Assembly (NCBI GenBank): GCA_963575745.1
Contig: CAUYUJ010015686.1
Span: forward strand, 1 to 64,000
Direction: 5' to 3'
From: Prorocentrum cordatum
Taxonomy: Eukaryota > Sar > Dinophyceae > Prorocentrales > Prorocentraceae
Length of the DNA stretch: 64,000 nucleotides
The notes below the pieces were generated by a model. The model did no database searches. It saw only the letters and a list, made by a program, of their open reading frames with translations, and was not told the origin of the DNA. The position numbers and the translations under genes were made by a program. Positions 12,479 to 23,944 of the stretch are shown one piece after another (the stretch's first letter is position 1; every line of letters starts with the position of its first letter).

Positions 12479-12753
12479 TGGGCGGCCCTGGGCAGGCCCA
12501 GTTCGGGCCCTTAGGCGGTGCAACTTCTGTTTCCTTGGGTGGGTGAGCGAGCTTAGGCTAGGGCTTCGGTGGCGCAAGGTTTCCACCGCGAGCGGACCCA
12601 TGGCGGGCAGCCCGCAACCGGTATGACGTCACCTCCTCGAGCCCCCCTTTCTACTACTCGCTACTCCAATTCTCCCCCCATCCCGACCCTATGGCATCAT
12701 CATTGCACGCAGCGCGCAAGACAGAGACAAGTGGCGCACTGGAAACTCGTTGC

Positions 12754-14410
12754 CTAAGCTCCAGGCGGTCCAGGAGCAGGATCTCCAGAGGATGCAGCAG
12801 CGCCTGCATCTGGACGGAGCACCTCGACAATCGTATTCAATATGTCTTGCTCAGCAAGGGGGATGGCAGGTCGACGAGCCCACTCCTGGGCAACAAAAAA
12901 ACTATGCGCTCGCAACTCGGCTGGCAGCCGAGGAATGCACCTGATGTGAACCTTTCTCACGTCAGAGAGTTTGGATGAATCTCGCATTCGGTGCTCCACC
13001 CGCCACTCTCCTTTCGGAATCACACCGTCACATATGACGCACTTCGCACGGCCAGCGGGGGCCATGCCGTACAACGTGAGGCCTCCTCTTGGGAGCTCAG
13101 GGCCTGGAGGGCCTGGGCCTTCGCCGACAGGCTCCACAGGAGCTGGAGCTGGCAGTGGCGGAGCTGGCGTAGGAAACGGCTCTGGGTCGGCCTCGTGTGG
13201 GCCATCACCAGGATCAAAGTCAGCGCAACTCTCACTAGACACATCAATGTTATCACACAAGGACTCTTCTCCAGAGTCATCATGGTACTCGCATCGGTCG
13301 GCCTCGTCTAACGGGTCGGGGGGTTCGCCAGCCTTCGTGACGGGAGCTGGCTCGTCTTCCATTTCAACGGGTGCCATGCCGAACGGCAACCATGGGGCAG
13401 GGGCAGGGTCCTCTTTTGTCTTGGCCTTCTTTTTGACTGCGACCAGGCTCAGATTGAAATCAAGAAGCTGCTCTAAACGATAGACGAACTGTCTATTGTG
13501 TTCCCGTGGCGCCCTGATCGGCCTGCAGACCGCACAACTTAATTCATCGATATCATCGCCCCCGTGATCTTCCTGGGCTCTGGCACGCATGATAAAGCGT
13601 TTCAGAAACACATTGAACGGCAACGAAACTAACTGAACTCCCCCAGCCGTCTGTGGCCCCCAGTTGCCTCTGGCGTACTGGCTGACCCTCACGATCGTGA
13701 AGTATTCACCACCAGCCCCAAATTTGAAGTGAGCATCCCGCACTGACGCACACCCAGCGCACTTAAGCAAATATGAAGTGGTAGAGATCCCTGGGTACCA
13801 ATCCTGTCTTGCACCAGCGCAGCATACAGATTCTTGGAACCTGTGGTGGACGAAGACCCCCCTGAACCCCCTCTTGCGAGCCTTGTGGGGCTGATTGGGT
13901 GGTCTGCAACGTGTATTGCTATGAGCACGCGATACACATATGGCATACACTATAACAATGTGTGGGTGTTGCTTATCATACACTATTACATGTGGCATTG
14001 AATCGGAAGCCAATACACGTTGCCCCACCCCGTTTTCGCGAACGAGTTTGGTTTGAGCCACGCCCCCAAGGAAATCCGAATGACATTGCTTGAAAAAACA
14101 ACTCGCGGGGCAAAGGGTGGACTGACTGAACGAGGGCGGGGCGGCCTTCGCCACGAGACCTAGGACCTGTGACCACACGGGCAAACCCAGGTTCTTATGG
14201 GCAAATCCCACCGTACTTCTCTGCACGCCCCATGTCGGCTGGATAAGACATGTCATTGGGACATTCCTCTGGGTCGCAGTCGAAGAGGCGCTTAGCTCCC
14301 TCCTTGATCCAATTGTCTGTGTTGGCCACATTGATAAGGGACGGCTTCAGGCCGCAACCAACCGACTCCAACTGAGCACCAGCCTTCCAAAACCTGACAT
14401 GGTGCGGCAA
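12754..14410 (-). CDS. Gene C: hypothetical protein with CxxC...HxxC zinc-binding motif
   Basis: Coding text on the minus strand starts with an exon at about 14400-14200 (KPSLINVANTDNWIKEGAKR, CDPEECPNDMSYPADMG). It resumes after a presumed intron at about 13830 (DWYPGISTTSYLLKCAGCAS, FGAGGEYFTIVRVSQYARGN) and runs to a stop at 12754. The middle is acidic and proline-rich (about 13400-13100). Near the C-terminus is CVICDGVIPKGEWRVEHRM, with HIRC some 20 residues later, a C-x2-C...H-x2-C layout that loosely resembles PARP-type zinc fingers (inference). Further pairs CAGC and CAVC lie upstream. The true start is not visible, and no DinoSL relic was found upstream. It lies in the same direction as gene B. 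Function unknown. Confidence 0.55.
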
Positions 14411-15890
14411 GGGGTCCTCCTAAGCTTACAATGCGTTCCCGCACGGCTACAATCAATGTGTCCTTCTGCGCCTACCATGCCCCCCCCCCCCCCCCCCCCC
14501 CCGGTGCACCCCCCCACCCCAAGACTCGCGCGCACGCGCACGCGCACGCGCAAGGGCACAAGGGGTCGCTTTGCGGAACACACAGGATATTCACAAGCAT
14601 TCTTGCCGCTTCGCGTATCCCCCCAGCCCATCCAGAAACATGCACCAATCAAGTTGGGTCGGCTTCTTTAGGACGGAGTAGCTATTTCGGGGGGGGGGGG
14701 GGAGGGTGGGGGGGGGGGGGGCGAGTGGGGGCATATTGGGAGCATCTTGGAGGCCTCTTAGAGTCTTGGGGGGCTTGTTGGGGTAGTGGGGGTGTTTTGC
14801 GCTACTGGTTGTGTGTGTGTGTGCTTGCGGCGGTGATCATGGTAATGGTTGCGTTGTTGGTTGTGCTGGTGGCTGTGCTGGCAGCTGCGCTCGTGCATGA
14901 GGTGTCTGTTTCATAGGATTGATCCACACACATGGGCGTTGGAGCGGTTTGCATGCGCTGGCCTATTCTTAAAACCCCGAACCGATAAGTGGTTCCAACG
15001 GGGTGTTCGTTACATTTTTCGTGGGGTGGTTGGTTGTATGTGTGTTGGTGTTTGTGTTTGTGGTTATGGTTGTGTTTGTGTGGGTTGCGGTTGTGTTGAG
15101 TTGTTGCTCGTGGTTATTACGGGGCGCTGATGGTTTTGGCTCGCGCTTGTAATGGCGAGTTGTTCCCGGGACGCCGCTTTTTCCCAACCGCCTTCGGATG
15201 ACCCCGTCGTATGTGGCAGCAGGATGGCTCATGGCACAAACCCTGGCAGCGCTCTCGCAAAACGAGTTCTCTTCGAAGGTGCCCGGGGCCGCACCGCTGT
15301 ACGGATCAAGCAGCATCTATCGGCCTTATTAACCCGACAGCCTCGCTGAACGGAAAACAAAGGCATGGTAATCTGTTTTTAAACCCGAACGCGGCCGCTG
15401 ACCTGCAGGACATGATTGGCTGTTGGCTTCTGGCCGACCGGGCCCCCGGTTCCGGTTGAACGAGGAACGGAGGTTAAGTTGCGTGAAGCGGGCTTGGCCC
15501 AATCAGGGGTCTCATAGGTCTGACGGGCCTTGGCGGGTGTCGTGGCGCGGCAATCGGGGGAAAGGAGGGGGGGGTTGGGGGGTTGTGTGGTGGGGGGGGG
15601 GGGTGGGGGGGGGGGGGGGGGGGGGGGGGGGTGCGGGGTAGGTTGGGGGGCCGCTTGGAGAGTTAACGTGTGGGTTTTTGGTCAGCTGCCTGGGGTCTTT
15701 AGGGGGCAGGAGGGGGAAAGGGAGCGGGGGGGGGGGAAGGGGGGAAAGGCGTTGCTATTCTTTCGCAACTGGGGAATTTGCATTGGTTTGACTCGCGCAG
15801 CGCGTCGGCCAGCCACGCCAGACCAACCAGGCCAAACCAGACCAGGCCAAACCAGAATCCGCCACGCTCGAAACCGCGCCCGCGCGCGTT
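14411..15890. other. Low-complexity spacer with C, G and GTTGTG runs
   Basis: Holds a C run at about 14480-14502, G-rich tracts at about 14690-14722, GTTGTG/GTGTTTGTG-like repeats at about 14805-15110, and a long G-rich tract at about 15560-15632. The tracts could form G-quadruplexes. No gene was recognised; frames here are glycine or cysteine/valine artefacts. Confidence 0.6.
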
Positions 15891-15892
15891 TT

Positions 15893-18800
15893 CCCAAGTA
15901 CATACATGGAAAATGCATGGTACGTTGAAATTCCAATCGGTCACCGCTAAGGGCCCACTTCAGTTCCCAAGCCAAACATGACGATTCTTCTTGCGGGCAA
16001 TACAGAAACCACCACGCGCGAGTGCGCGCGCGCTGGCGCTTTGCATGCAACACCAATCGGTGGTCACGTAAAAACAGCATGAACGTTTGGAAAGCCAGTC
16101 GGCCACCGCTAAGTGTCCACTTCAGTTTCCAAGCCAACATGGCGATTTATCGAATGTGGACAATAAAGAAATCACCACGCGCGCGAGCGCGCGCGCGCGT
16201 CGGCGCGCTGCGCGCAGCACCAATAGGCGGTAACATAAAAACCGCATGTTAAATTGGAAACCCAGTCGGTCACCGCAAAACGGCCAACTTGAATTTCCAG
16301 GCCAACATGGCCACTGACCCATTGCGGCAACGCGGAATGCTCCGCGCGCGAGAACGCGCGTGGTTCACGAAAGGACAGACCTGTACAAACTGCATGTTAA
16401 GTCGGAAATCCAACCGTTCACCGCTAAGGGCCCACTTCAGTTGCCAGGCCAACGTGGCGATGTGCGATTGCGGGCAATGGGCAACCCAGAAACCACCACG
16501 CGCGAGAGCGCGCGCGCGTCGGCGCATTGTGCACATCGCCACTCGGTTGCCATGATAAGCCGCATGTTAAGTTGGAGATCCAATGTGTCACCGCTAAGTG
16601 CCCACTTTAGTTTCCAGGCCAACACGGTGACTATACCAAAATACATGAATGCAGAAAACGCATGATACGTGGGAAACCCAACTGTCACCGCCAGGGGTTC
16701 ACTTCAGTTTCCAGGTCCAGCATGACGGCTTTTCTTGTGCGGACAATACAAAAACCACCACGCGCGAGCGCGCGCGCGCGCGCGCGTTGGCGCGCTGGCG
16801 CCTTGCACACAACACCAATCGGTGGCCACGTAAATACAGCATGATAGTTTGGACATCCAGTCGGTCACCGCTAAGGGTTTACTTTAGTTTCCAGGCCAAC
16901 ATGGCGATTGTTGGATTGTGGACTATAGAGAAAGCACCACGCGCGCGAGCGCGCGCGCGCGCGTCGGCGCGCTGCACGCAGCACCAATAGGTGGTCAAAT
17001 AAGAACCGCATGTTAAGTTGGAAATCCAGTCGGTCACCGCAAAAAAAGAAAACCAACTTGAGTTTCCATGGCAACATAGCCACTGACCCATTGCGGCAAC
17101 GCGAAAAGCTCCGCGCGCGAGAGCGCGCGTGGTTCACGAAAGGACAGACCTGTAAACACTGCATGTTAAGTCGGAAATCCAATCGTTCACCGCTAAGGTT
17201 CACTTCAGTTTCCAGGCCAACGTGGCGATGTGCGTTTGTGGGCAATGGGCAGCCCAGAAACCACCACGCGCGAGAGCGCGCGCGCGCGTCGGCGCATTGT
17301 GCACATCGCCACTAGGTTGCCATGATAAACCGCATGTTAAGTTGGAAATCCAATATGTCACCGCTAAGGGCCCACTTCAGTTTCCAGGCCAACATGGTGA
17401 ATCTATCAAAATGCATGGTAGGTGGGAAGACCAATCGGCCATCGCTAAGGGTTCACTCCAATTTTCAGGTTCAGCATAGAGATTCTTCTTGTGCGGACAA
17501 TACACAAACCACCACGCGCGAGCGCGCGCGCGCGTTGGCGCGTTGGCGCGTTGCACGCAACACCAATCGGTGGTCACGTAAAAACAGCATGATAGTTTGG
17601 AAATCCAGTAGGTCACCGCTAAGGGTGCACTTTGGTTTCCAGGCCAACATGGCGATTGTTCGATTGTGGACAATAGAGAAATCACCACGCGCGCGAGCGC
17701 GCGCGTCGGCGCGTTGTACGCAGCACCACTAGGCGGCCACGTCAAACCACATGTTCTTTTGGAACATCCAATCGGTCACCAATAAAGGTTCCACTTTAGT
17801 TTCCAGGCCAACATGACCACTGACCCATTGCGGCAACACGCAGTCCTCCACGAGCGGGAGCGCGCGCTGATCACAAAACTGCCAGACCTGCCAACACCAA
17901 CATATTAAGTTGAAAATCCGATCGGCCACCGCTAAGGGTTCTCTTCACTTACTTCAGTTTCCAGCCCAGCATGACGATGTGCTATTGTTGACCATGGGCA
18001 ATACAGAAATATCATGCGCGAGAGCGCGCGCGCGCGTCGGCGCGTTGTGCGCATCACCACTAGGTGACCACGGTAAGCCGCATTTTAAATTGGAAATCCA
18101 ACCGGTCACCGCTAAGGGTCACTTCAGTTTCCAGGCCAACATGGCGATAATTCGATTGTGGGCAATACAGAAATCACCTCGCGCGCGCGCGCGTCGGCGC
18201 GCTGCGCGCAGCACCAATTGGCGGTCACGTGCAAACCGCATGTTAAGTTAGAAATCCAATCGGCCACCGTATGGGTTCACTTCAGTTTCCAGGCCTACGT
18301 AGCGACTGTTCTATTTCGGTTCTACAAACATCGCGCGCGCGTGTCAGGGCTTTGTACGCAGTAGGGGACCACGTTGAAACCTACTATCAAATTGGAATTC
18401 CAATCGGCCACATCGAACGGTTCACCCCGATCTCCAATTGGCAGACCAACGCGGCGACCCCCATGTCGGGCAATAGAGGGGCCACCGCGCGCGGGGGCGA
18501 TCGCGCGCGCGCGCTGGCGCGGCGCACGGCGCATCAAGTGCCAATCGGCCGACACGAAGCAAACGCATGTTAAGATGGACGACCGCTCGGGCTCCGCAGG
18601 GGTTCCACATGTCAACGTGGCGGACCGCCACGCGATAGAGCGCGCGCGCGGGCGTCGATGCCGCTGCGTTGGGCTCCGCATCGATACATGGTCACGTTGA
18701 ACACAAATGTGGTCAGTTAGATCAAATCGAAGATCCTGAAGGGACCAGTTTAGTTTTCAGGTGGATACGGCGACTGTTCTACCATTGGCAATACAGAAGC

Positions 18801-19190
18801 CACCGCGCGCGAGCATGCGCGTCGGCACGTTGCACGCTGCATCAATAGACGGACACGTAAACACATCGCGCGGGTTTGACATAAGGGTGCGATTTGGTTT
18901 CCAAGCCAACGCGGCGACCGACTGCCACATTGCGGAGCAGCCAGCGCGCGAGATCGGGCGCGCGAGCGGTTGCGTCTTGCGCGTTCCATTGCCAGCCGCA
19001 CCGCCCACCGCTAAGTCGATGCGCGCCCGCTTCGTGACCTGGTGGGTCCCCAAGCCGCAAGCCAACATGGCGACTTCGCTTACCGATGTGGTCAACGCTG
19101 AACTCGCCACCGCGGCTGGCAGGCCACCGCGGCGAACGAGCCACCGCCAGCCACGTCGCGCCGCTCACCGCTAAGGACCCGATTCGGTTT
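15893..19190. repeat. Satellite array 2, same ~165 bp family with ~750 bp higher-order period
   Basis: About 20 monomers with the same landmarks as array 1 but better conserved to about 18300 and more diverged after that. Marker subtypes recur in order. A short subtype with ACATGGAAAATGCATGG or AAAATGCATGGTAGG lies at about 15905, 16640 and 17405. A subtype with ACAGCATGATAGTTTGG lies at about 16075, 16840 and 17585. A subtype with GGTTCACGAAAGGACAGAC lies at about 16360 and 17130, with a decayed copy near 17865. Spacings of about 735-770 bp define a higher-order unit of about five monomers, repeated roughly three times. Confidence 0.88.
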
Positions 19191-20100
19191 CCAAGCCGCG
19201 TTGCGACAACCCCATATTTAAAACTGCTGCGCGCCGCACGCCCTGGAACTAAAATAATCCTGGGCCGCCCTCAGGACAGCACACGCACACTGCTGCCACA
19301 TGCAATAACAATGCAATGCAACCGATCAGCGCAAAGGGCGCGCGATGCCCGCGCCGAGCCGCCGAGCCGACACGCGCCCCCCATGCCAAACGTCGCATGC
19401 ATCGCATGTGTTGCACAACCTATCTTGCGCAGCATCAATTGCACCGCATCCTTATTTAGGTGTATATATCCCCATCGCTTGCAGCGGCCCCCCCAAGACC
19501 CAGGGCGCCTGGAGCGGCCGCGCGGCAGGCCAAGGGCGCCCCCGAGAACCGCGAATCCCCAGACAGAGGCCCCAAGGTTCCCAAAACTGACCCAACATGT
19601 AAGCAATGACGTAACACTGGCTCTTGCAGTTTCGCCTGCGCGAGTTGAATTTCGCACTGCGCGGTCGCGCCCTAGATGGCTTGAGAGAGCCTTGCGGAAG
19701 TCCCAAGAGAGCCACGGGAACGCCCAATGCTGCCCCGCGACCCGCGACGGCCGCACGAGGCAGAGCCTCGGGTGCCCATTGGGGGAAAGACGCTTCTATG
19801 GAGACCCGCCGTACTCTTAAACCAAACTACGCACAGAGAAAGCCCAACTATGGCCCGCGACCCCGCAGTGCCCCGCGCGAGCCTCAAGAGCGGGCCCAAT
19901 GTCATCGATGTCTTGGACCTGGCCCCAATTTGGCTCCAAGGCGGCCCCCCCGAGAGGATTGAGACCTGAGAGGCCCCCCCCAGCCCGGCGGCCCCGAGAG
20001 TCAAAGGTTAGCGAATGCGCCCCCCCCCCACTTGGGGCCACCGGGGGCCCGGGGAATCCTACAAGCCAAGCCGCGTGCTGCCAGGCAAGATCCAACAAGA
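19191..20100. repeat. CCAAGACGGCC-type repeat region, copy 2 (diffuse)
   Basis: From about 19480 to 20060 the sequence carries many CCCCCAAGACCCAGG, AGGCCCCAAGG and GAGAGCC phrases in the plus orientation, interrupted by mixed DNA. It is more diverged than the other blocks. No gene was recognised. Confidence 0.45.
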
Positions 20101-20589
20101 CAGTGCAGCTCGCGACGCCTTCAATGTCCAATGTCCAATGGCGCACTACACTCAACAGGCAACACATGCTTAGATTGCCGACCCGCCCTCGAGGTCAGCT
20201 ACGAGCAGCGACGCACACAACGACTGCAAATCTGAAACTGACAGAGGGCGCCCGCGACGCCTGCGCAACGAATTGCGCGAGGAGCCCATTCCTCCCCCCT
20301 CATTCTCTCTTCTCTCCAGTCCTCCATCCCCCCGCCCATTCCTGACCGCCCCGCAAAGTAGGACAGCAAGACGCGTTTGCCAGAGTGGGGGGAATGGGCA
20401 TGTGAAACCCCGCCATCCCTCCTCCTTACTTACCTCCTTCTTTTCCTCCTCCCTCCCTCTCTCAGTCTCTCCCTCAACGCGAAGACGGGGTCGGAGTGTG
20501 AGCGCGTGTGTGTGAAAGGCCCCACCCCCCGCATCCCGTTGCAAACCAGATGGCCTGTGGTCGCGCACAGCGGAGATCGCCTCCATGGC

Positions 20590-21928
20590 CCGCTTCCGTT
20601 TGACTCGTAGTCTGAATGAAGCGGGCCCCTGAGCGGTGGACGCATTGGGATTCGCCGTTGCACGGTGTTCTTTCAGATGCCGCTCTACGGCCATTTGCCT
20701 ATACAGTGCCGGTGCATCCTCACCGAGACCCCTCCACTGTCCAGACAATCGTCGCATATCATCCCGTTGTGCTTCCGTCCCAGGGCGAAGCCCACGTGCT
20801 TTGTTGACCGCGACAAATTGCATCCATGCACTCTGGGTTCGGGTCCGTGACTCTGCGATGGCCCTCTTCCTAGTGCGTCGAGGCCGCTGTATGACTGATG
20901 CGCGCTTGATTGCTGCTGTTATGTCCGATGCCTTGACGTAGTGCCGTGCACACGCATGTGTTCTTACTTCTGCCAACTTCGAAATCATCCTCTGGCGAAC
21001 GAACTTACGATACGTTCGAAGTGAGAGTTGGCCTGGTGTCAACGTTCGGCCTCGCATCCCCTTCACTTCCTGCCCGAATATGTGTTTCCTCTTTTCGTTC
21101 AGGGACGTCAGCGGAATAGACTGGAGACATCGACGGAGGAAACGATGTGTTTCTCGGCCGCGTGCACCCGCCGGCTTGTCCGCCCATGCACTGGAAAAGC
21201 CATCGAGACAACGTGCGCAAGCGTCCCGCTTTGCACGTAGATCTCTGGTGCACCTCGCAACCCTCTCCTCGTCGCATTCCTCAGCGGCTAGCTCCAATAT
21301 TGTGAACTTCGGCCCAGAACGTTTGAACGCAGTGCGGCAATATGCCGAACCAGCAGCGACCAACAAACTCAATGACGCCGCGAAGTACTGCTCGTCCGTG
21401 TACTTCGAAATCGTGGGAAACCACCCTCGGTGAGAAGAATCGGACAATAAAGAAGTACATTCTTGCTGCAGCTTGGCGGCGTGGCTCCCGTCCAAAAACG
21501 ACTTCACCAGATCGAACGATTCCTGAGACGTTTGCCCCAAGCGTTGACGTTGATCAGCTGGCTGTTCATCAACGGGATCGGGTGTTTGTCTCATGAGTGC
21601 ATCCACGCATGCTTTCAACTTCCCGTCGTGCTTCATTACTTTGTCGAGGTATCTCTGGAAAGGCCCGTTGGAGATCACAGACGTCATTAAGGTTCTGTTG
21701 CCGCGATCGGCATCCACAAAATTGATCAGCTTCTTCGCGCGAATGCAATTGTTCGCCCCGTGGTTGACATCCCCTATGCGGGCCGCCGCTGCCTCGGCCT
21801 GCTGCTCGGCATCCTGTTCTGACATATTGTCGTACATCGCGCGGGGGCACTTCGGCAACACCCCATGCAAGAACATGCCACGCAACATCCAACAGCTGGC
21901 CTCATGGAACCCCTTGAAAACAAAAAAA

Positions 21929-22001
<73 letters not shown>

Positions 22002-23185
22002 AAAAAAAAAAAAACAAAAAAAAAAAAAAAAAAAAAAAAAAAACAAAAAAAAAAAAACCTAAAAAAAAAGAAGAAAAAAAAAAAAAAAACAAAAGCCGAA
22101 AATACATGAGGCAAACGGGGCACCCAGAACTGAATAACATTCTCAACGCTTTCTTGACCATTGCTTTGAAATGTCGTCGGCCTCCACATGAGCAGGCGGG
22201 GCCGCGGCGGTGAACGATCTGCTCGGACTCAGGGTCGGAATTGAGCACCATTGTGACAAAGTCCACGTCGACCTTTAGCAAATCGCGGGCACCCGAGGTC
22301 ATCTCCAATATTAATCTAATCTTGGCCGTCCATCTCCTCATATCCTGGGACTCCTCCAACGCATCAAGGAAAGTTGCTCTCTCTGCCAGAAGATCTAGCT
22401 GCGCTTCGAACCTGTCGTGGAACCGCCTGCCCTGCCAAAGATGACCAGCTCGGACCATATTTGAAATCGAATCGCTCTGTAAATCAAAATTTGGCCGCAG
22501 AGCCAGCATGATCTGATGCGCGTAGCAATCCAACCCGCATACAGTGAACTCCGAAACCGTACCCCGATGTTGTCTCGCCGACTCCTCCAAAACCCTTGGA
22601 TGAGCTTGTTGCAAACATGGGCGTCCTTCGTGAAAACGACGAGCTTCTCTGGGAACATATCTAGTGCAGGTCCACATGCATTGTCTACGTCAATCTTGGC
22701 GCCAGGCCTCGGCGGGAACATTGTCCACTGCTGCCAGCGGTTGTGCATTGTCCCCCAGTTGCCTCGCGGCAGCGGGACAGCAGGCGTCGCGAGCTCTAGG
22801 GCCCTACTCAGGCAAGTCGGCTGTGGTTCGAGCGGCACGACGTGCAATACTTGAGACAAGTTCAGAAATGTAGTTCGTTTGTTCCGGCCACGCTTCTTCT
22901 CATGCTGATCTTTGTCTTAGGGGGCTCATCAGGGTCGTGTGGTCGTGGCGGCCGTCGTACCCACATGTCTGCATCATCCATCGTCGACGTGACTAGCAAA
23001 CCGCGCGACCCTGCTGTGCCTGCGCTGAGGAATGATCGTGTGCCATCTGCTTCAGCGCGGACGTGGGAGACAACAGCGCGGCGAATCTCGGCACCCGTCG
23101 ATTCTCTGATATCTACGGCGATCTGGAGGCCAGCAGCACGAAGTTCGCGCGTCCTCAACATCTTATCCTGGAGATTTGTTGCCAC
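20590..23185 (-). CDS. Gene D: large hypothetical protein with HMG-box-like C-terminal domain
   Basis: Coding text starts near 23185 (NLQDKMLRTRELRAAGLQIA). It continues from about 22860 (FPEKLVVFTKDAHVCNKLIQ), changes frame near 22560 beside a GGGG run (VCGLDCYAHQIMLALRPNFD), and goes on to 22117. A poly-T intron follows. The next exon runs from 21912 (GFHEASCWMLRGMFLHGVLP) through FPTISKYTDEQYFAASLSLL to about 20600. Near the end, SAWMQFVAVNKAR and RRLSGQWRGLGEDAPALYRQ match the pattern of an HMG box (established family; assignment by eye). The DAHVCNKL...DCYAH region recalls the RNase-H-fold core of some transposases, but no catalytic triad could be assigned. Two CxxC-type pairs are present. 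It could be a domesticated or decayed transposon gene. Confidence 0.6.
21913..22116 (-). other. Intron of gene D, 204 nt, mostly poly-T
   Basis: On the coding strand the proposed donor is CCCC|GTTTGCC and the acceptor is TTCAAG|GGGTTCC. Joining them keeps phase 0, giving SSGCP followed by GFHEASCW. About 170 of 204 nt are T, with scattered G, C and A. Length is a multiple of three and there is no in-frame stop. The donor is the best candidate, not a certainty. Confidence 0.6.
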
Positions 23186-23475
23186 CCCCCCATTTTCAAC
23201 GGCGAACGTCCACTGAAGATCGTTCGGTTATGGGCCATAACCGAGCGACTTACAGTGGATGTTCGCGCACGCCTGGGAGGTAGGGGTAGAACGGTCATCG
23301 GGGGGGAGAGGGTTGCAATGATGTGATATGGGTGTTGTCGCATGTGCATGCGTATGTGTAGGTATATAGATACTAGCAAAAGTCTCTGGGCACGGGATCC
23401 GTCATTCGCGGAAGTATTTGATAATGATTGGGGCCAAGGGCGGATTAACATCTACAGTGCCCCAGGCATGTTGGG

Positions 23476-23829
23476 TCAGGGGCGGTGGCAACGAATCGTG
23501 GGGGTCCTTCGCATCCAGAGCACACGCGCCGAATGCCGCCGTGCTACACCGTTCGGCGAAGCTGCTGCTGGCCTCCTGCACTCTCTGATGCGCGCTGGCC
23601 GCCAGGCGCCTCTGAACGCCTGCGGCGATCCTGGCACGGTGCGCATCTCCGAGCCTGCGGCCACGACCTCGCCCAGCGCGTTGGACAGGGGCCCCTCTGC
23701 GGCCACGGCCTCGCCCAGCAGCTGGGACAGGGGCCCCTCGTGCGCGGCCACGACCTCGCCCAGCACGTTGGACAGGGGCCCCTCGTGCGCGGCCGCGACC
23801 GCGCCCAGCAGCTGGGTCAGGGCCTGCAT
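23476..23829 (-). CDS. Gene E: small protein with ~15-residue internal repeats
   Basis: ATG at 23829 (MQALTQLLGAVAAAHEGPL). The first half holds tandem repeats of the pattern GPLSNVLGEVVAAHE, with variants GPLSQLLGEAVAAE and GPLSNALGEVVAA. These are encoded by a 45-48 bp DNA repeat at about 23660-23820. The rest is basic (RIRECRRPAAASPNGVARRH) and may not be coding. A DinoSL relic lies 95 nt upstream on the same strand, consistent with a retroposed mRNA. The repeat is leucine-rich and helix-prone. Function unknown; the 3' part is uncertain, and an overlapping frame (23402-23905) is also open. Confidence 0.4.
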   Translation of the reverse strand: MQALTQLLGAVAAAHEGPLSNVLGEVVAAHEGPLSQLLGEAVAAEGPLSNALGEVVAAGSEMRTVPGSPQAFRGAWRPARIRECRRPAAASPNGVARRHSARVLWMRRTPTIRCHRP

Positions 23830-23923
23830 GGCCGCGGCCCCCACCGTCTGCCTGGGGCTCTGGCGCTGGCGGCGGGCCGCCGCCGTCCAGCAACAGCCTC
23901 CACATGGAGGTCCAAAGTGGATC

Positions 23924-23944
23924 CTCGAGCCAAAATGGCTACGC
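23924..23944 (-). other. DinoSL relic upstream of gene E
   Basis: The minus strand matches the 21-nt leader with about two mismatches; GTAGCCATTTTGGCTCGAG is visible. In dinoflagellates the leader is added only by trans-splicing, so genomic copies next to genes mark retroposed cDNA (established). Confidence 0.75.
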
